NCBI GenBank assembly: GCA_037953745.1
Contig: JBAKBP010003147.1
Coordinates: 1 to 64,000 of the forward strand
Direction of reading: 5' to 3'
Source: Lithodes maja
Lineage: Eukaryota; Arthropoda; Malacostraca; Decapoda; Lithodidae
Length of the DNA: 64,000 nucleotides
Below are positions 32,872 through 43,582 of this stretch, piece after piece. Every line of letters begins with the position of its first letter. Position 1 is the stretch's first letter. Made by a program: the position numbers and the translations under genes. A model generated the notes under the pieces. That model had not been told where the DNA came from and ran no database searches. It saw nothing but the letters and a program-made list of their open reading frames with translations.

Positions 32872-33466
32872 CCCGGCAACGGCGAGGGGGGGGGTATTGA
32901 ACTAGCTGCCCATGGGCGAGCATATTGGCTCCATTCAGGTCTATAATAGTCATTTTACGATAAATATCGTTATTACTTATTCATATGAGCCTATTTTACC
33001 TTCACTATGAAGATAGTAACCTGTAACAACAATAAAACAAGTGAAAATATAATTTTTCTGGTAAAAATAGTGAATATAGATGGACCAGCCCATTCATGAA
33101 TTATGGAGAAAATTGAGGCAACCCCTCCCTCCACGAGGCCTCAAGCCACACTGAGCCTACTCATTCACACACTCGGTTGTGTAACCCACCCGCTAGGCAC
33201 GTAAGCACATCCTCCACACATTTTGCTAATGTTAGCACAAAAATATACCAACGAATTAGGGAATAACAGGGAAAATAGGTGATAATTGAAGGGGGAGGGG
33301 AAAAAGGAGAAGGATGGGATGAGAAGGAGTGATATGAGGTATAAGGAAAAAAAAAATTGTTTAGTGCTACTGGGGCCGTTTAAATGTTTTTTTTAGGCCT
33401 CCCTCTTAAGAGCTTTGCTGCCGTCGCCCAGTAAAACCTCTTATGAGCTTTGCCACCATTTACGGG
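32872..33466. mobile_element. piggyBac-type MITE, copy 1 (595 bp)
   Basis: TTAA on both sides (32868-32871, 33467-33470) and ends CCCGG...ACGGG. No ORF. The interior (ACCTGTaACAACAATAAAAC, AACAGGGAAAATAGGTGATAA) and the right end (CTTAAGAG motif repeated) match MITE copy 2 at 33794-34626, so both are one family. The transposase source is not here; the piggyBac element at 15127 has different ends. Confidence 0.82.
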
Positions 33467-33470
33467 TTAA

Positions 33471-33789
33471 GGAAGAGATATTTGCAGCATGTGAGGAGAA
33501 GAGGGAGGGGAGTGAAAGGTAAAGCATGGTGGACAGAAGAGGTAAAAATAGCTGTGGAAGATAAGAAGAAAGCGTATAGAGAGTGGTTGGGTATTAGAGG
33601 GAATGAAGATTTGGAGAGGCAGAAACGAGCGAGGTACGTGGAGAGAAAGAGTGGTGAAGAGAGTAGTGAAGGAAAGTAAGAAAAGAGTAGATGAGGAATT
33701 TGGAAGGAATCTGATTGTAAAATGGAGGGAGTGTAAGAAACTGTTCTGGAAAGAAGTCAAGAAAGTTAGGGAAGGTAGCAAGAGAAACA
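33471..33789 (+). pseudogene. LINE linker between endonuclease and reverse transcriptase
   Basis: Short stretch of LINE ORF between the two MITEs. Read across two frames it encodes a lysine/arginine-rich linker (KAWWTEEVKIAVEDKKKAY, then ESKKRVDEEFGRN). Frameshifts near 33515 and 33655 are evident from the change of open frame. It ends at KRNI, where the second MITE begins. Confidence 0.65.
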
Positions 33790-33793
33790 TTAA

Positions 33794-34626
33794 CCTCTCG
33801 GCTGCTCATGGGGGGTATGAGACACCACACTCCTGTGCTGACGTATTTGAGCTGTTCCCATCACTAACATCGTTATTTTACCATAAATAGCATTAATACT
33901 TATCCATATACGCCTATTATAGGTTGATTATAAAGGTATTAACCCTCTCACGACCATAGGATGCAGAGGTTGCCAGAATAGCAATAAGAAATAGATTACT
34001 CTCACTGTTATAATTACCTCTCCAAAATTAGTTTTCTGCCCACAGCTAACTCAAAGACAACTGCAGAGGTTGAAGTAAACAAAATAAAGGTGTATAGATA
34101 CCCCTGACGGTAACAAAGGATTATAGTATCCCTAATAGGCTCAAAAATCGCGTCAGGATGTGAGAGGGTTAACCTGTTACAACAATAAAACAAGTGGAAA
34201 CAGCGTTTGGATGGTCAAAATCGGCGATACAGGCCGGGAGTTACATAATGTATGGCTGAGGCAACCTCCCTTCCCACCACTTTTCCCCGCGTCTGGAGAG
34301 AGACTGTCGATCGATACTCTCTCTCTCTCTCTTGCACTCGCTTACTAACAGTGATGACAATGCCCTGCTTGCAACTCGCTAATGTTAGCACGAAAATAGA
34401 CCACAGGATAAGGGAATAACAGGGAAAATAGGTGATAACTGAAGGAGGTGAGGAAAGTGGGGAAGGAGGAGAGGTGGAGGAGTGATATTTGGCATGGCCC
34501 AGGGGCAATAAAAAAAAAAAAAAAAAAATGGGGGTGTTTTAAATGGATTTTTTAATAGCCTTACTCTTAAGAGTCTTCCCGCTGTCCGCCGGGGGAACTC
34601 TTAAGAGTCTTCCTGCAGTTCCCGGG
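33794..34626. mobile_element. piggyBac-type MITE, copy 2, with a nested MITE
   Basis: TTAA at 33790-33793 and 34627-34630. The right end (CTCTTAAGAG motifs, then CCCGGG) and interior match copy 1. It is longer because a third MITE (33943-34168) has inserted into it. A (CT)n run lies at 34317-34334 and an A-run at 34511-34528. Removing the insert and one TTAA would join the LINE frame as KRNI-KGVKD, so this was a clean TTAA insertion into coding sequence. Confidence 0.82.
33943..34168. mobile_element. Nested piggyBac-type MITE (226 bp)
   Basis: TTAA at 33939-33942 and 34169-34172. The ends CCCTCTCACGACC and, inverted, CCCTCTCACATCC form good inverted repeats. The paralogous MITE copy 1 shows a similar stretch uninterrupted near 33018 (GTAACCTGTAACAACAAT), confirming insertion inside copy 2. 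Confidence 0.82.
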
Positions 34627-34634
34627 TTAAGGGT

Positions 34635-36206
34635 GTGAAAGATAAGAACGGGAGAATGCTAGCCGAGAAGCAAGAGAGAGTCGAAAGATGGAGGGAGTAC
34701 TTCAATGAGTTGCTAAATGTAAGGAATGAAGAGCCAGCAAACATAGTTGGATATGGTATGGGAGGGAGAAGAGGAGAAGTAGTAGAGGAGGAGGTGGGAA
34801 TCAGGAGGTCAGAAGTGTGAGAAGCTATGAAAAGAGTGAAGTTGGGGAAAGCACCAGGAACAGATGGAGTGTGTGGGGAAATGTTGAGGTATGGTGGTGA
34901 GATAGTGATCAAATGGGTATGGAAAATGTGCAAACTAGCATGGGAGAAGGGGAATGCACCCGATGACTGGAAGACTGGCATAATAGTCCCCCTATATAAG
35001 GGCAAAGGAGAAAGAGGAGTGTGTGGTAACCACCGATGAATATGTTTGTTAAGCGTAGTAAGGAAGGTGTACAGTAGGGTAGTGATTGAGAGAGTGAGAG
35101 TGAGAACGGAGAAATGGATAGGCGATGAGCAGGGAGGTTTTAGGAAGGGAAGAGGATGCGTAGATCAGATGTTCACCCTGAATTGTGTTGTGGAGGAATC
35201 TCTGGAGAAGCAACAAAAGGTGTATGTTGCCTTTATGGGCTTGGAGAAGGCCTATGACAGAGTGGATAGAGAAGGCATGTGGAAAGTACTTAGAATATAC
35301 GGAGTAGATGGCAAGTTGCTGAAACCAGTGATGAGCATGTATGAGGGTGCAAAGGCGGCAGTACATGTGGAGAATGAGCAGAGCAAGTTCTTTGACCTGA
35401 ATGATGGCTTGAAACAGGGGTGTGTGATGTCCCCGTGGTTGTTTACTGTATATATGGATGGAGTCATGAAAGAAATACAAGGAAGAGCAGTGGATGTTGG
35501 TGTATCGCTGAAAAGGGAGAGAAATAAGTGGAAGCTACCTATACTGCTGTTTGCGGATCATACAGTTCTGATGAGCGATAATGAATGGGAGTTGCAGGGT
35601 CTGGTAAATGAGTTTGGAACAGTGTGCGAAAAACGGAATTTGAAGGTAAATGCGGGGAAGAACAAGGTTATGGTCGTCGAAAGGGGTGAAGTCACAGAGT
35701 GTGAGGTGAAGTTGAACGGTCAGGCTATGGAGATCGTCAGCTATTTTAAGTATCTGGGCAGTGTGTTGAGTAAATATGGGACTATGGATGAAGAAGTGCG
35801 GGAGAGGGTACAACAGGGGAAGAGGGTTGTAGGAACGTTGAAAGCAGTAACAAGAAATAGGGTGGTCAGTATGGAAGTGAAGAAGTCCTTGCATGACAGT
35901 GTGGTAATCCCGACACTAACTTATGGAAGCAAAGCATGGACGTTCGGGAAGAGACTAAGACCAAGAGTGAGAGCGGTGGAAATGAGTTACTTGAGAAGTG
36001 CGTGCGGAGTTACATGGAGGGATAGACAGACGAATGAGGAAGTAAGAAGGAGGTGTGGTGTGGAGGTAGATGTGCTGGAAAGTGTGAAAAGGAACAACTT
36101 GAGATGGTTCGGCCATATGGAACGTATGGAAAGCGAGAGATTGACTAAGAGGGTGTACGAGAGCGATGTTGAAGGACAGAGAGGGAGAGGTGGAAGGATG
36201 GAGTGA
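34635..36206 (+). pseudogene. Reverse transcriptase of the RTE-like LINE (copy 1)
   Basis: One frame interrupted by two TGA codons (34818-34820 and 35037-35039). Motifs are KAPGTDGVCGEM, IVPLYKGKGE, GFRKGRGCVDQMF, LEKAYDRVDREG, LKQGCVMSPWLF, then LLFADHTVLMS at about 35549, where the second catalytic Asp of FADD is His. The C-terminal region has TYGSKAWTF and CGVTWRDRQTNEEVRRR as in RTE proteins. Nonsense codons and the changed active site show that it is dead. Confidence 0.86.
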
Positions 36207-36340
36207 GGAAGTATTTGAATGAAGGCGGTGCTGCTTGGGAGGAGGGGCGTCGACTGACTGGGGCCAGAGGTGCATGGGGGCGGTTCGTTCGTGGCCACCC
36301 CTTCGGGGATCACGGTGTCAGGCAATAGATAGATAGAGAT

Positions 36341-36420
36341 ATATATATACATATAAATACCTATATATATCTATCTATCTATCTTTCTATTTATCTCTCT
36401 CTCTCTCTCTATATATATGT
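36341..36420. repeat. Mixed (TA)n / (CTAT)n / (CT)n microsatellite
   Basis: Simple-sequence block between the 3' tail of the RTE-like LINE and the 5' end of the Jockey-like LINE. Confidence 0.85.
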
Positions 36421-36429
36421 ATACTGTCA

Positions 36430-37160
36430 ATCTTTTCTCTCCTTTGGGCTCATCCAACCATAAACTTATCTCCGTCACCTGTCCTATCTCTTCAGTACGA
36501 CCATCCGATCCTCCCAGCCGGCGGCGCTTGTGGCACTTTGGCGCTGCCGACTGGGAGGCTCTCCGGCAGTACTTCTTTGATTTCCCATGGAATGACTTCT
36601 GCTTCCATGACGGGAGCCCTCGGAGAGTGCTGAACGCATTACCGAGGTAATCCTTTCGCGCATGGAAGCGTACATTCCATTTTCTTTCTTTCAGTCTAAT
36701 GCAAACAAATCTTGGTTTACTCACGCTTGTTCTACTGCTGTCCGCAACAAGGAGGAAGCATTCAAACGGTACCGACGCCTTAAAACTCAAGAATCTCATT
36801 CTTCTTATGTTTCTGCCCGGAATCAAGCCAAATCTGTTCTTCGACTTGCCAAGCACTCTTTCATCAATAAATACATGCACTGAACTATCCAACTCTAGCT
36901 CTTCCCAAGCTTTCTGGCATCTAGCCAAAAACCTCTCCAACAACTTTTCTTCCTCGTCTTTCCCTCCCCTTTTCCACTCTGATGGCACAACCATCACTTC
37001 TTCCTCTGACAAAGCTGAACACTTTGCTCAAACTTTTGCCAGAAACTCTACCTTGGATGATTCTGGTGCCATTCCCCCCTCTCCACCCTTTCTCTCCTAC
37101 TTATGCCTAATATCCTAATCTCTTCTAAAGATGTAGTTTCTACCCTCTCTGGGCTTAATA
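36430..37160 (+). pseudogene. Jockey-like LINE ORF2, endonuclease end and linker
   Basis: Frame-shifted remnant. Recognisable pieces are SSNHKLISVTCPISSVRP, RRRLWHFGAADWEALRQYF, then in another frame MEAYIPFSFF...KSWFTHACSTAVRNKEEAF (36662 on) and QAFWHLAKNLSNNF...FHSDGTTI. At least two frameshifts and a TGA near 36882 break it. It ends at VVSTLSGLNT where the CR1-like element begins. Confidence 0.72.
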
Positions 37161-40029
37161 CTGTAATGTTTGAGAACAGCCGAATAAATAAAAATGTAGG
37201 CGGCGTTTTATTTTATATCAAAGAAAGTGTTAACCCGACCCTCTTGTCAAAACCTCAAATTGTGAACGTCGACACATCTTTTGTGCTAATAAAGAATAAT
37301 AAAGGTACAAATATAATACTTGCATTAATATACAGACCTCCAGCTCAATCAGTGCAAACTGACCGAGAAATTTATGAACAAATTGCAGATGTAAGTAACT
37401 CACAAGATACCATATTTTTTGGAGACTTTAATTTACCTGTGACCAAGTGGGGCGATACTCTTACTTCACACTCCGGACATGACTTGTATGCGAACTTGCA
37501 AGAGAGTTCACTCAATCAACTTGTTCGATCGCCGACCCGTGGTAATAACATTCTTGACCTTGTACTTGCAACAAAATAAGAATAAATAGATCATTTGAAT
37601 GTTGGTCATGAATTCAGTAACAGCGACCATCGTAAATAACTTTCACTTTAAAGTTTACTAGTAACGAACCAAATAGCAGCATCGAAAAAGTCCCTAATTT
37701 CAAGAAAGCAAACTTTCATAAACTTAGAGCTATGTTTAAAGAAACTGACTGGAGTTTTTTAATTAACAATAACGACATAAACACATCTTGGGAATTATTC
37801 GAAACCACTTACCTAAAAGCAGTGCAAGACTGCATTCCATCGAAAATACGGCGTACAGGCCATAATAATAAGCCCAAATGGTGGAATAAAGATATTTCAA
37901 ACTGTCTGCTTTCTAAAAAGTTTGCTAATGATAGATTAAAATCCTTACAAAATGACGAAGAACGGGTGAAATTTTTAGAGCTACAACGCAAAGCCAAAAA
38001 GTTAATTAAGCAAAGTAAAAAGACCCTGGAGTTACATGTTGCGAATCAAAGTAAAATAAACCCGAAAGAATTCTATAGTTATATCACAAAGAAAAAAGTA
38101 GTTACTTCAACTGTTGGACCGTTAGTCGATGAAAATGAAGAATACACCAAAGACGAAGTACAAATGAGTAATGCCCTCAATACCTTCTGTGCATCAGTTT
38201 TTACAACGGAAAACCTCAGTGATATCCCTACACCATCGCCGATTCAGATTGATAATTCAGATGTTCTAAGAAATATTACCGTTACAGAGAGTATTGAATT
38301 GTTTAGATAAACTCAAGGTAAATAAAACGCCTGGACCTGATACAATCTCACCTAGAGTCCTAAAGGAAGCTAACGATGAGCTCTCTTAACCACTGACATT
38401 GCTATTCAATAAATCCTTGCAGTCTGGAACTATGCCTGATCAGTGGAAGCTAGCCAACGTAACACCGATATTAAAAAAAGGCAGCAAATCCCTACCCAGT
38501 AACTATCGTCCAATTAGCTTAACCTCAGTTGTATGTAAAATGCTAGAAACACTCATTAGAGACAGACTCGTAAATCACTTAGAGGAAAATAACATACTTA
38601 AAGATACTCAACACGGCTTTCGTAAAAAACGTTCCCATTTAACAAACCTCTGAGACTTCTTCCACGATATCCTCAACCTCTACGATGAGAGTAAAGCTGT
38701 AGATGTTATATACCTTGATTCAAAAGGCCTTTGACAAAGTTCCCCACAAACGTTTCCTTCTAAAACTAAAAGCGCATGGAATACAAGACGGTGTGTTGAA
38801 ATGGATAGAAAATTGGCTCAGCGACAGAAAACAAAGAGTAGTCATAAACGGTAAGGCATCTAAATGGACCAATGTAAGTAGCGGGGTACCCCAGGGATCG
38901 GTACTAGGACCAATTATCTTTCTAATTTACATCAACGACATAGATGAGGGTCTCACCTGTACAATCTCAAAATTTGCTGACGATACAAAAATTGCAAATA
39001 GCGTACTCTCAAAAGAACAAATTGACGATATGCAACACAATCTAGATAAGTTGTCATGTTGGGCCCAAATTTGGCAAATGAGTTTCAATGCGGATAAATG
39101 TAAAGTACTACATATCGGATACCAAAATGAAAAAGCAAACTATTTGATGAATGGCACTCAGCTTAAGGATGTAAACAGAGAAACCGATCTGGGAGTAACA
39201 ATATCGAGTAACCTAAAACTGAGTCAACAATGTTCAGAAGTTGTTAAGAAGGCAAACAAAATAATTGGCTTTATAGGCAGGTCATTTGAGCATAAATCCA
39301 AAGACGTTATCCTAACCCTTTACAATTCCTTAGTCCGCCCTCTTCTGGAATACTGCGTTCAATCCTGGTGCCCTTATTACCAAAAAGATATAGACAAGCT
39401 AAAACGAGTTCAACGTAGAGTTACCAAAATGATACCTAGCCTAAAGAACAAACCATACGAGGAGCGTCTTAGAGAATTAAATCTATTTCCTTTAACCCAG
39501 TGCAGATTAAGAGGCGACTTAATTCAAGTGTTCGAAATCATCAAAGGCATCGACAATATGAACTGTAGTAAGTACTTCACTATCGACCAATCTAATTACA
39601 CGCGGGGAAACGGGTGCAAAATTATTGGTAAATCTTTCAACTCGCACTAAGCTAAAAATGTCTTCTTTCAATCGAGTTGTCAACTTATGGAATGGGCTTC
39701 CCCGAGACATTATAGACTGCAGCACCGTTGATTCATTCAAACTTCGCCTAGACAAATATCTCGCATCAAACCCGCGACTGACTGCGTTTGTAAATGAATA
39801 ACATTATTTTATCCCCCCTCAATTACTAACCCATCTGTCCCCTACTAACTTCCTAATCCTGCCACGAACATTAGTTCCAGGGCAGTAGTTCCCTTTCCAA
39901 TGTTTCCTTACCCACTCTAAACCACTGTTTGGACACTTGATCCTCAGTGTTTTGGAGGACAAGCAGCCTAGAAGGGTCACTAGACCTGTTGTTGCTTGAT
40001 TTCCTTTGTACTCCTTTGTACTCCTGTGT
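37161..40029 (+). mobile_element. 5'-truncated CR1-like LINE inserted in the Jockey-like LINE
   Basis: Begins within an endonuclease domain and ends after reverse transcriptase with a short-repeat tail (TTTGTACTCC repeated three times near 40003-40027), the oligomer-tail style of CR1 elements. The host LINE frame resumes immediately after (AAGAAGGCGTAC). Confidence 0.78.
37163..39800 (+). pseudogene. CR1-like ORF2: partial endonuclease and reverse transcriptase
   Basis: Pieces in order: endonuclease part 37163-37579 (NVGGVLFYIKES, ALIYRPPAQS, FFGDFNLPVTKWG), a degraded SDH region near 37620, linker 37732-38310 (PKWWNKDIS), and reverse transcriptase 38399-39650 (WKLANVTPILKKGSKS, NYRPISLTSVVCK, HGFRKKRSHLTN, QKAFDKVPHKRF, SGVPQGSVLGP, KFADDTKIAN, LGVTISSNLKLS, YCVQSWCPYY). 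Stops and frameshifts lie near 37579, 38310, 38390, 38650, 38720 and 39650. The catalytic FADD is present. The family is close to the fragment at 55310-55930. Confidence 0.82.
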
Positions 40030-41536
40030 ACTACTAAGAAGGCGTACGGTCCGGATGGTGTTCCTCCTGTTGTACTTAAAAACTGTGCTTCAGTGCTGAC
40101 CCCCTGCCTAGGCAAACTCTTTTGTCTCTGTCTCTCCTCTAACGTCTTTCCTTCTTGCTGGAAGTTTGCTCTCATTCACCCTGTCCCAAAGAAGGATGAC
40201 CGCTCGCTACCCTCCAACTATCGTCCAATTGCTCTCATCTCTTGTATCTCTAAAGTTTTTGAAATTATTCTTGCTTCCAAATTTCTTAAGCATTTCTCTT
40301 CTCATAATCTGCTCTCAGATCGCCAGTATGGCTTCCTTAAGGGTCGCTCTACTGGTGATCTTCTTTCATAGCTTACTAACTCTTGCTCATCCAACTTTCG
40401 GGACTTCGGTGAGACTTTTTCTGTTGCACTAGACATATCGAAGGCCTTCGATAGAGTCTGGCACAAATCTTTAATTTCCAAAATGCCCTCCTTCGGTTTC
40501 TGTCCCTCCATCTGTGCCTTTGTCTCTAATTTCCTTTCCGGCCGTTCCATAGCTGTGGTTGTGGACGGCCATCGCTCATTTCCTCATCCTATCAACTCCG
40601 GTGTTCCTCAGGGTTCTGTCCTATCTCCTATTCTCTTTATAATTTTCATAAATGATCTTCTCAACTGTACATCCAGACCCATCCATTAATATGCAGACGA
40701 CTCTACTTTACACCACTCACTTACTATTCCAGAACGCCCCAGCCAGCAACCCCTCAAAAGTAAACGTAATGAAGCCATAAAATGCTTATCTTCTGATCTA
40801 ACTACTATTTCCAATTGGGGTTGAGAAAACCTTGTTGCATTTAATGCTTCCAAAACTCAATTTATCCATCTCACTACCCATCAGGAACCTCCAGAAGATT
40901 ATCCCTTATTATTCAACAATATAAAAATCAACCCTTCATCTTCCCTCAATGTTCTCGGTGTCTCTTTTTCTTCTGCTCTCACTTGGAAAGACCATATTAC
41001 CAGTCTCGCTAAGGTAGCCGCCCTGAAGCTGGGTGTGCTCAACCGCCTCCAGGGGTTCTTTACCCCTGCGCAGCTTCTTGCTCTGTACAGGGGCACAGTG
41101 CTTCCTTGTATTGAGTATTGTTCACATGTGTTGGGAGGATCCTCTCACACCGCACTCCTAGATAAAGTAAAAAGGAAAGCCTTTCGTATCATTAACTCCC
41201 GTCCACTCACCAACCCTCTGCAATCCCTCTCTCTTCGCCGCAATGTTGCATCTCTCTCGCTATTTTATCGCTACTACAATAATCAGTGTTCCTCGGAACT
41301 TTCCCAGTGTATACCACCTCCTCTACAGTATGTAGGGTACGTAGTACCCGCCTTGCAACACAATCCGACCCCTACTCTGTGCAACTCTCCAACCCAAGAG
41401 TGAAATGTTATTATCAGACTCTCTTCTATTCAACTGCTGACCTCTGCAATTCTCTCCCAGAATCAGTCTTTCCCTCTTCCTATGACTTAAATTGCTTCAA
41501 ATTCCGTGTGTCCAGGCAGAATTTCTCGAGTTGAAT
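40030..41536 (+). pseudogene. Jockey-like LINE reverse transcriptase and C-terminal domain
   Basis: Resumes the Jockey-like frame: KKAYGPDGVPPVVLKNCASV, PVPKKDDRSLPSNYRPIAL, DRQYGFLKGRSTGDLLS, then TAG near 40370. Further on: LDISKAFDRVWHKS, SGVPQGSVLSPILF, a stop near 40688, YADDSTLHHS with intact YADD, and LNVLGVSFSSALTW. The C-terminal part (41035-41534) has ALYRGTVLPCIEYCSH, LSLRRNVASLSLFYRYYN and NSLPESVFPSSYDLNCF. Several stops and frameshifts make it a pseudogene. Confidence 0.82.
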
Positions 41537-41545
41537 TCATACGTT

Positions 41546-41820
41546 TAATTTCCGTAGAATTCTCGTGGGCATTTCATTGAAAACGTGAGTTTTATGTTCA
41601 TTTTTTGTTGGGCCTAGTGAGATTAAAACAATCTATTATTTAGTATTATTGCATGAAACATTGGCTATAGTTATTCTAATATAGATGTTTGATTTTCACT
41701 GTTTGGCTTATCTCTGTGAAAAGAGATAATTTTGGAAAATACTTTTGGAGCATGTTTGGAAACTGAAATAAATTTCCCGGGTATATAGATCATTTATTTT
41801 TTCGTGGTCTTCGCTGAAAG
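41546..41820. other. Unassigned AT-rich stretch
   Basis: Between the Jockey-like LINE end and the 20-bp minisatellite. No gene or known repeat recognised. Confidence 0.5.
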
Positions 41821-42160
41821 ACCGGCCATGGAGGAGAAAGACCGGCCATGGAGGAGAAAGACCGGCCATGGAGGAGAAAGACCGGCCATGGAGGAGAAAG
41901 ACCGGCCATGGAGGAGAAAGACCGGCCATGGAGGAGAAAGACCGGCCATGGAGGAGAAAGACCGGCCATGGAGGAGAAAGACCGGCCATGGAGGAGAAAG
42001 ACCGGCCATGGAGGAGAAAGACCGGCCATGGAGGAGAAAGACCGGCCATGGAGGAGAAAGACCGGCCATGGAGGAGAAAGACCGGCCATGGAGGAGAAAG
42101 ACCGGCCATGGAGGAGAAAGACCGGCCATGGAGGAGAAAGACCGGCCATGGAGGAGAAAG
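41821..42160. repeat. 20-bp minisatellite, 17 identical copies
   Basis: The unit ACCGGCCATGGAGGAGAAAG is repeated 17 times without a change. Because 20 is not a multiple of 3, and no frame of the unit contains a stop on either strand, long open frames appear in all six frames (for example MEEKDRPWRRK and its antisense). These are artefacts of the repeat, not genes. Confidence 0.97.
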
Positions 42161-42276
42161 GAAATATTAAGTTTATCCTATTGAGACTACCTTTGAAAAT
42201 GGTTTTGCTCAACATGTATAATTATTTGGTGTGGAATTTTATGATTCTATGATAAAATAAAATGTAGGAGTTAGTT

Positions 42277-42377
42277 TATTAATGTCTGTATGTACGGTAC
42301 TTAAATTATTAATGTCTGTATGTACGGTACTTAAATTATTAATGTCTGTATGTACGGTACTTAAATTATTAATGTCC
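42277..42377. repeat. 30-bp minisatellite, left part (3 copies)
   Basis: The unit TTAATGTCTGTATGTACGGTACTTAAATTA (30 bases; positions 42278-42307 show one) is repeated. The array resumes at 46814 after the CR1-like LINE. Confidence 0.92.
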
Positions 42378-42541
42378 GGACCACTTACCAGTGACCTTTA
42401 GTGACCATTACACCTACCTGTGTTTGGGGGCAGTGCACTCGTGTTATATAAAAGTGTTATAGCTCAGTTTTTAGCTGTTAGTTTACTTGTTTTTGTTTTT
42501 CTGTACTTAGTTTCTTGCTCCTCGCTAAGCTTATTGGGATC

Positions 42542-43582
42542 ATGGCAGGTATGGAGTGCGAGTCTCTAACTGATCTGCATCATCTTATTCTCCAGGTAAG
42601 AGAGGAGATGGTTGTGGTGAAGGAAGAGGTCTTGGCTCTAAGGGAGGTTAATGTTAAACTTCAGAGGGAAGTGGATTTGATTAAAGACGAAAATCTAGCT
42701 TTCAAGCTTAGCCAAGAGGAAATAAAGTCAAGTAAGGGGAAAAGGGAGGAAGTTGATGAAAAATTGTATTCATGGCAGGTTGTTAAAAATACGGGTGGGA
42801 AAGTCACACTCAAGAAGCAGGATAGTAGAATAGGTATGAGTGTGACAAATACATTCTCCCCTTTGCGAGACGAATGTGAGGGAAAAGATAGTCAGGATAA
42901 GGGAGGGATAACCGAAGTGCCTGCCGCCGACTCAGCTCCAACCTCTGACGCTGTGCTACCTACCACCACCACTACCCCCACCACCACCACCACCACCAAG
43001 GGAGCTTCTGCCACCACCGGGGGTTCTCCAACTGCAGCTGCTGGATCCTCCCGAGGGAAAGGTAAGTCTGTGTCCCGAGAAGGTAAGTCTGTGTCGATTG
43101 TGGGCGACTCCATGGTAAGACATTTAGTTAGGGCTTCCCGCACTAAACTTAGGAAGGTTGTGTGTCTGCCTGGCCATGGAGTTGGGAGGGTTTTAGAGAA
43201 GATGGACCACATCTTGGAAGATAGTGGAGATAACCCCATTATCTGTCTCAGTGCCGGGAGTAACGATGTTGGTAAGGGTAGAAGTGAGGAACTGCTGCAG
43301 CAGTATCGGGATGTGTTAGATAAAGTTAGGATGAAGGGAGGGATCCCTGTAGTACATTGTATCCTACCCAGAAGAGGAGTTCCCAAGGAATGGACATCCA
43401 GGGCGATTGGTGTCAATTGCCGTTTGGAGAAATATTGCAAAGAAAAAGCAATACCATTCATTGATAACTGGGATAGTTTCTATGGGAGAGATGGGATGTA
43501 CGCAAGGGATGGGGTTCATCTTTCACGGTTAGGGGTTTCTACATTAGCTAGTTCTTTAGATAGGGTGGTTGTGGGGTTTTGA
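42542..43582 (+). CDS. CR1-like ORF1 protein (coiled coil plus SGNH hydrolase-like domain)
   Basis: Intact ORF of 346 residues from the ATG at 42542; the frame is open a few codons further upstream without ATG. Residues about 15-65 form a Leu/Val/Glu-rich coiled coil. A Thr/Ala/Ser-rich linker encoded by (ACC)n near 42960-43000 follows. The C-terminal 180 residues show an SGNH/GDSL hydrolase pattern: SIVGDSMVRHL (block I), CLSAGSNDV (GxND block III) and DGVHLSRLG (DxxH block V). Such esterase domains are known in ORF1 of CR1 and some L2 elements. The protein would bind element RNA or lipid-like substrates in retrotransposition. It ends where ORF2 begins. Confidence 0.85.
   Translation: MAGMECESLTDLHHLILQVREEMVVVKEEVLALREVNVKLQREVDLIKDENLAFKLSQEEIKSSKGKREEVDEKLYSWQVVKNTGGKVTLKKQDSRIGMSVTNTFSPLRDECEGKDSQDKGGITEVPAADSAPTSDAVLPTTTTTPTTTTTTKGASATTGGSPTAAAGSSRGKGKSVSREGKSVSIVGDSMVRHLVRASRTKLRKVVCLPGHGVGRVLEKMDHILEDSGDNPIICLSAGSNDVGKGRSEELLQQYRDVLDKVRMKGGIPVVHCILPRRGVPKEWTSRAIGVNCRLEKYCKEKAIPFIDNWDSFYGRDGMYARDGVHLSRLGVSTLASSLDRVVVGF

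Larger units (their letters stand above)
31760..36340 (+). mobile_element. RTE-like LINE (copy 1) interrupted by piggyBac-type MITEs
   Basis: A non-LTR retrotransposon with an endonuclease region (31914-32871) and a reverse transcriptase region (34635-36206). The 3' end is TCAGGCAATAGATAGATAG, a simple-repeat tail rather than poly(A), as is common in the RTE group. Two TTAA-flanked MITEs split the coding region at 32872-33466 and 33794-34626. It starts within or next to the (TA)n tract after element D. Confidence 0.82.
36421..41545 (+). mobile_element. Jockey-like LINE, split by a CR1-like LINE
   Basis: 5'-truncated non-LTR element. The part before the insertion covers the end of the endonuclease (SSNHKLISVTC) and the linker; the part after covers reverse transcriptase and the C-terminal domain. 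The reading joins in frame as LNT-KKAYGPDG when the inserted element is removed. This type is frequent in crab and shrimp genomes as I recall. Confidence 0.8.

Noticed and set aside
41708..42252. Overlapping open frames of 100-141 codons on both strands
   Set aside because: All come from the 20-bp minisatellite, whose unit lacks stops in every frame.
42542..43582. Host acetylhydrolase or esterase gene
   Set aside because: The SGNH-like domain follows a coiled coil and is directly followed by LINE ORF2 with a CR1-type tail, so it is LINE ORF1.
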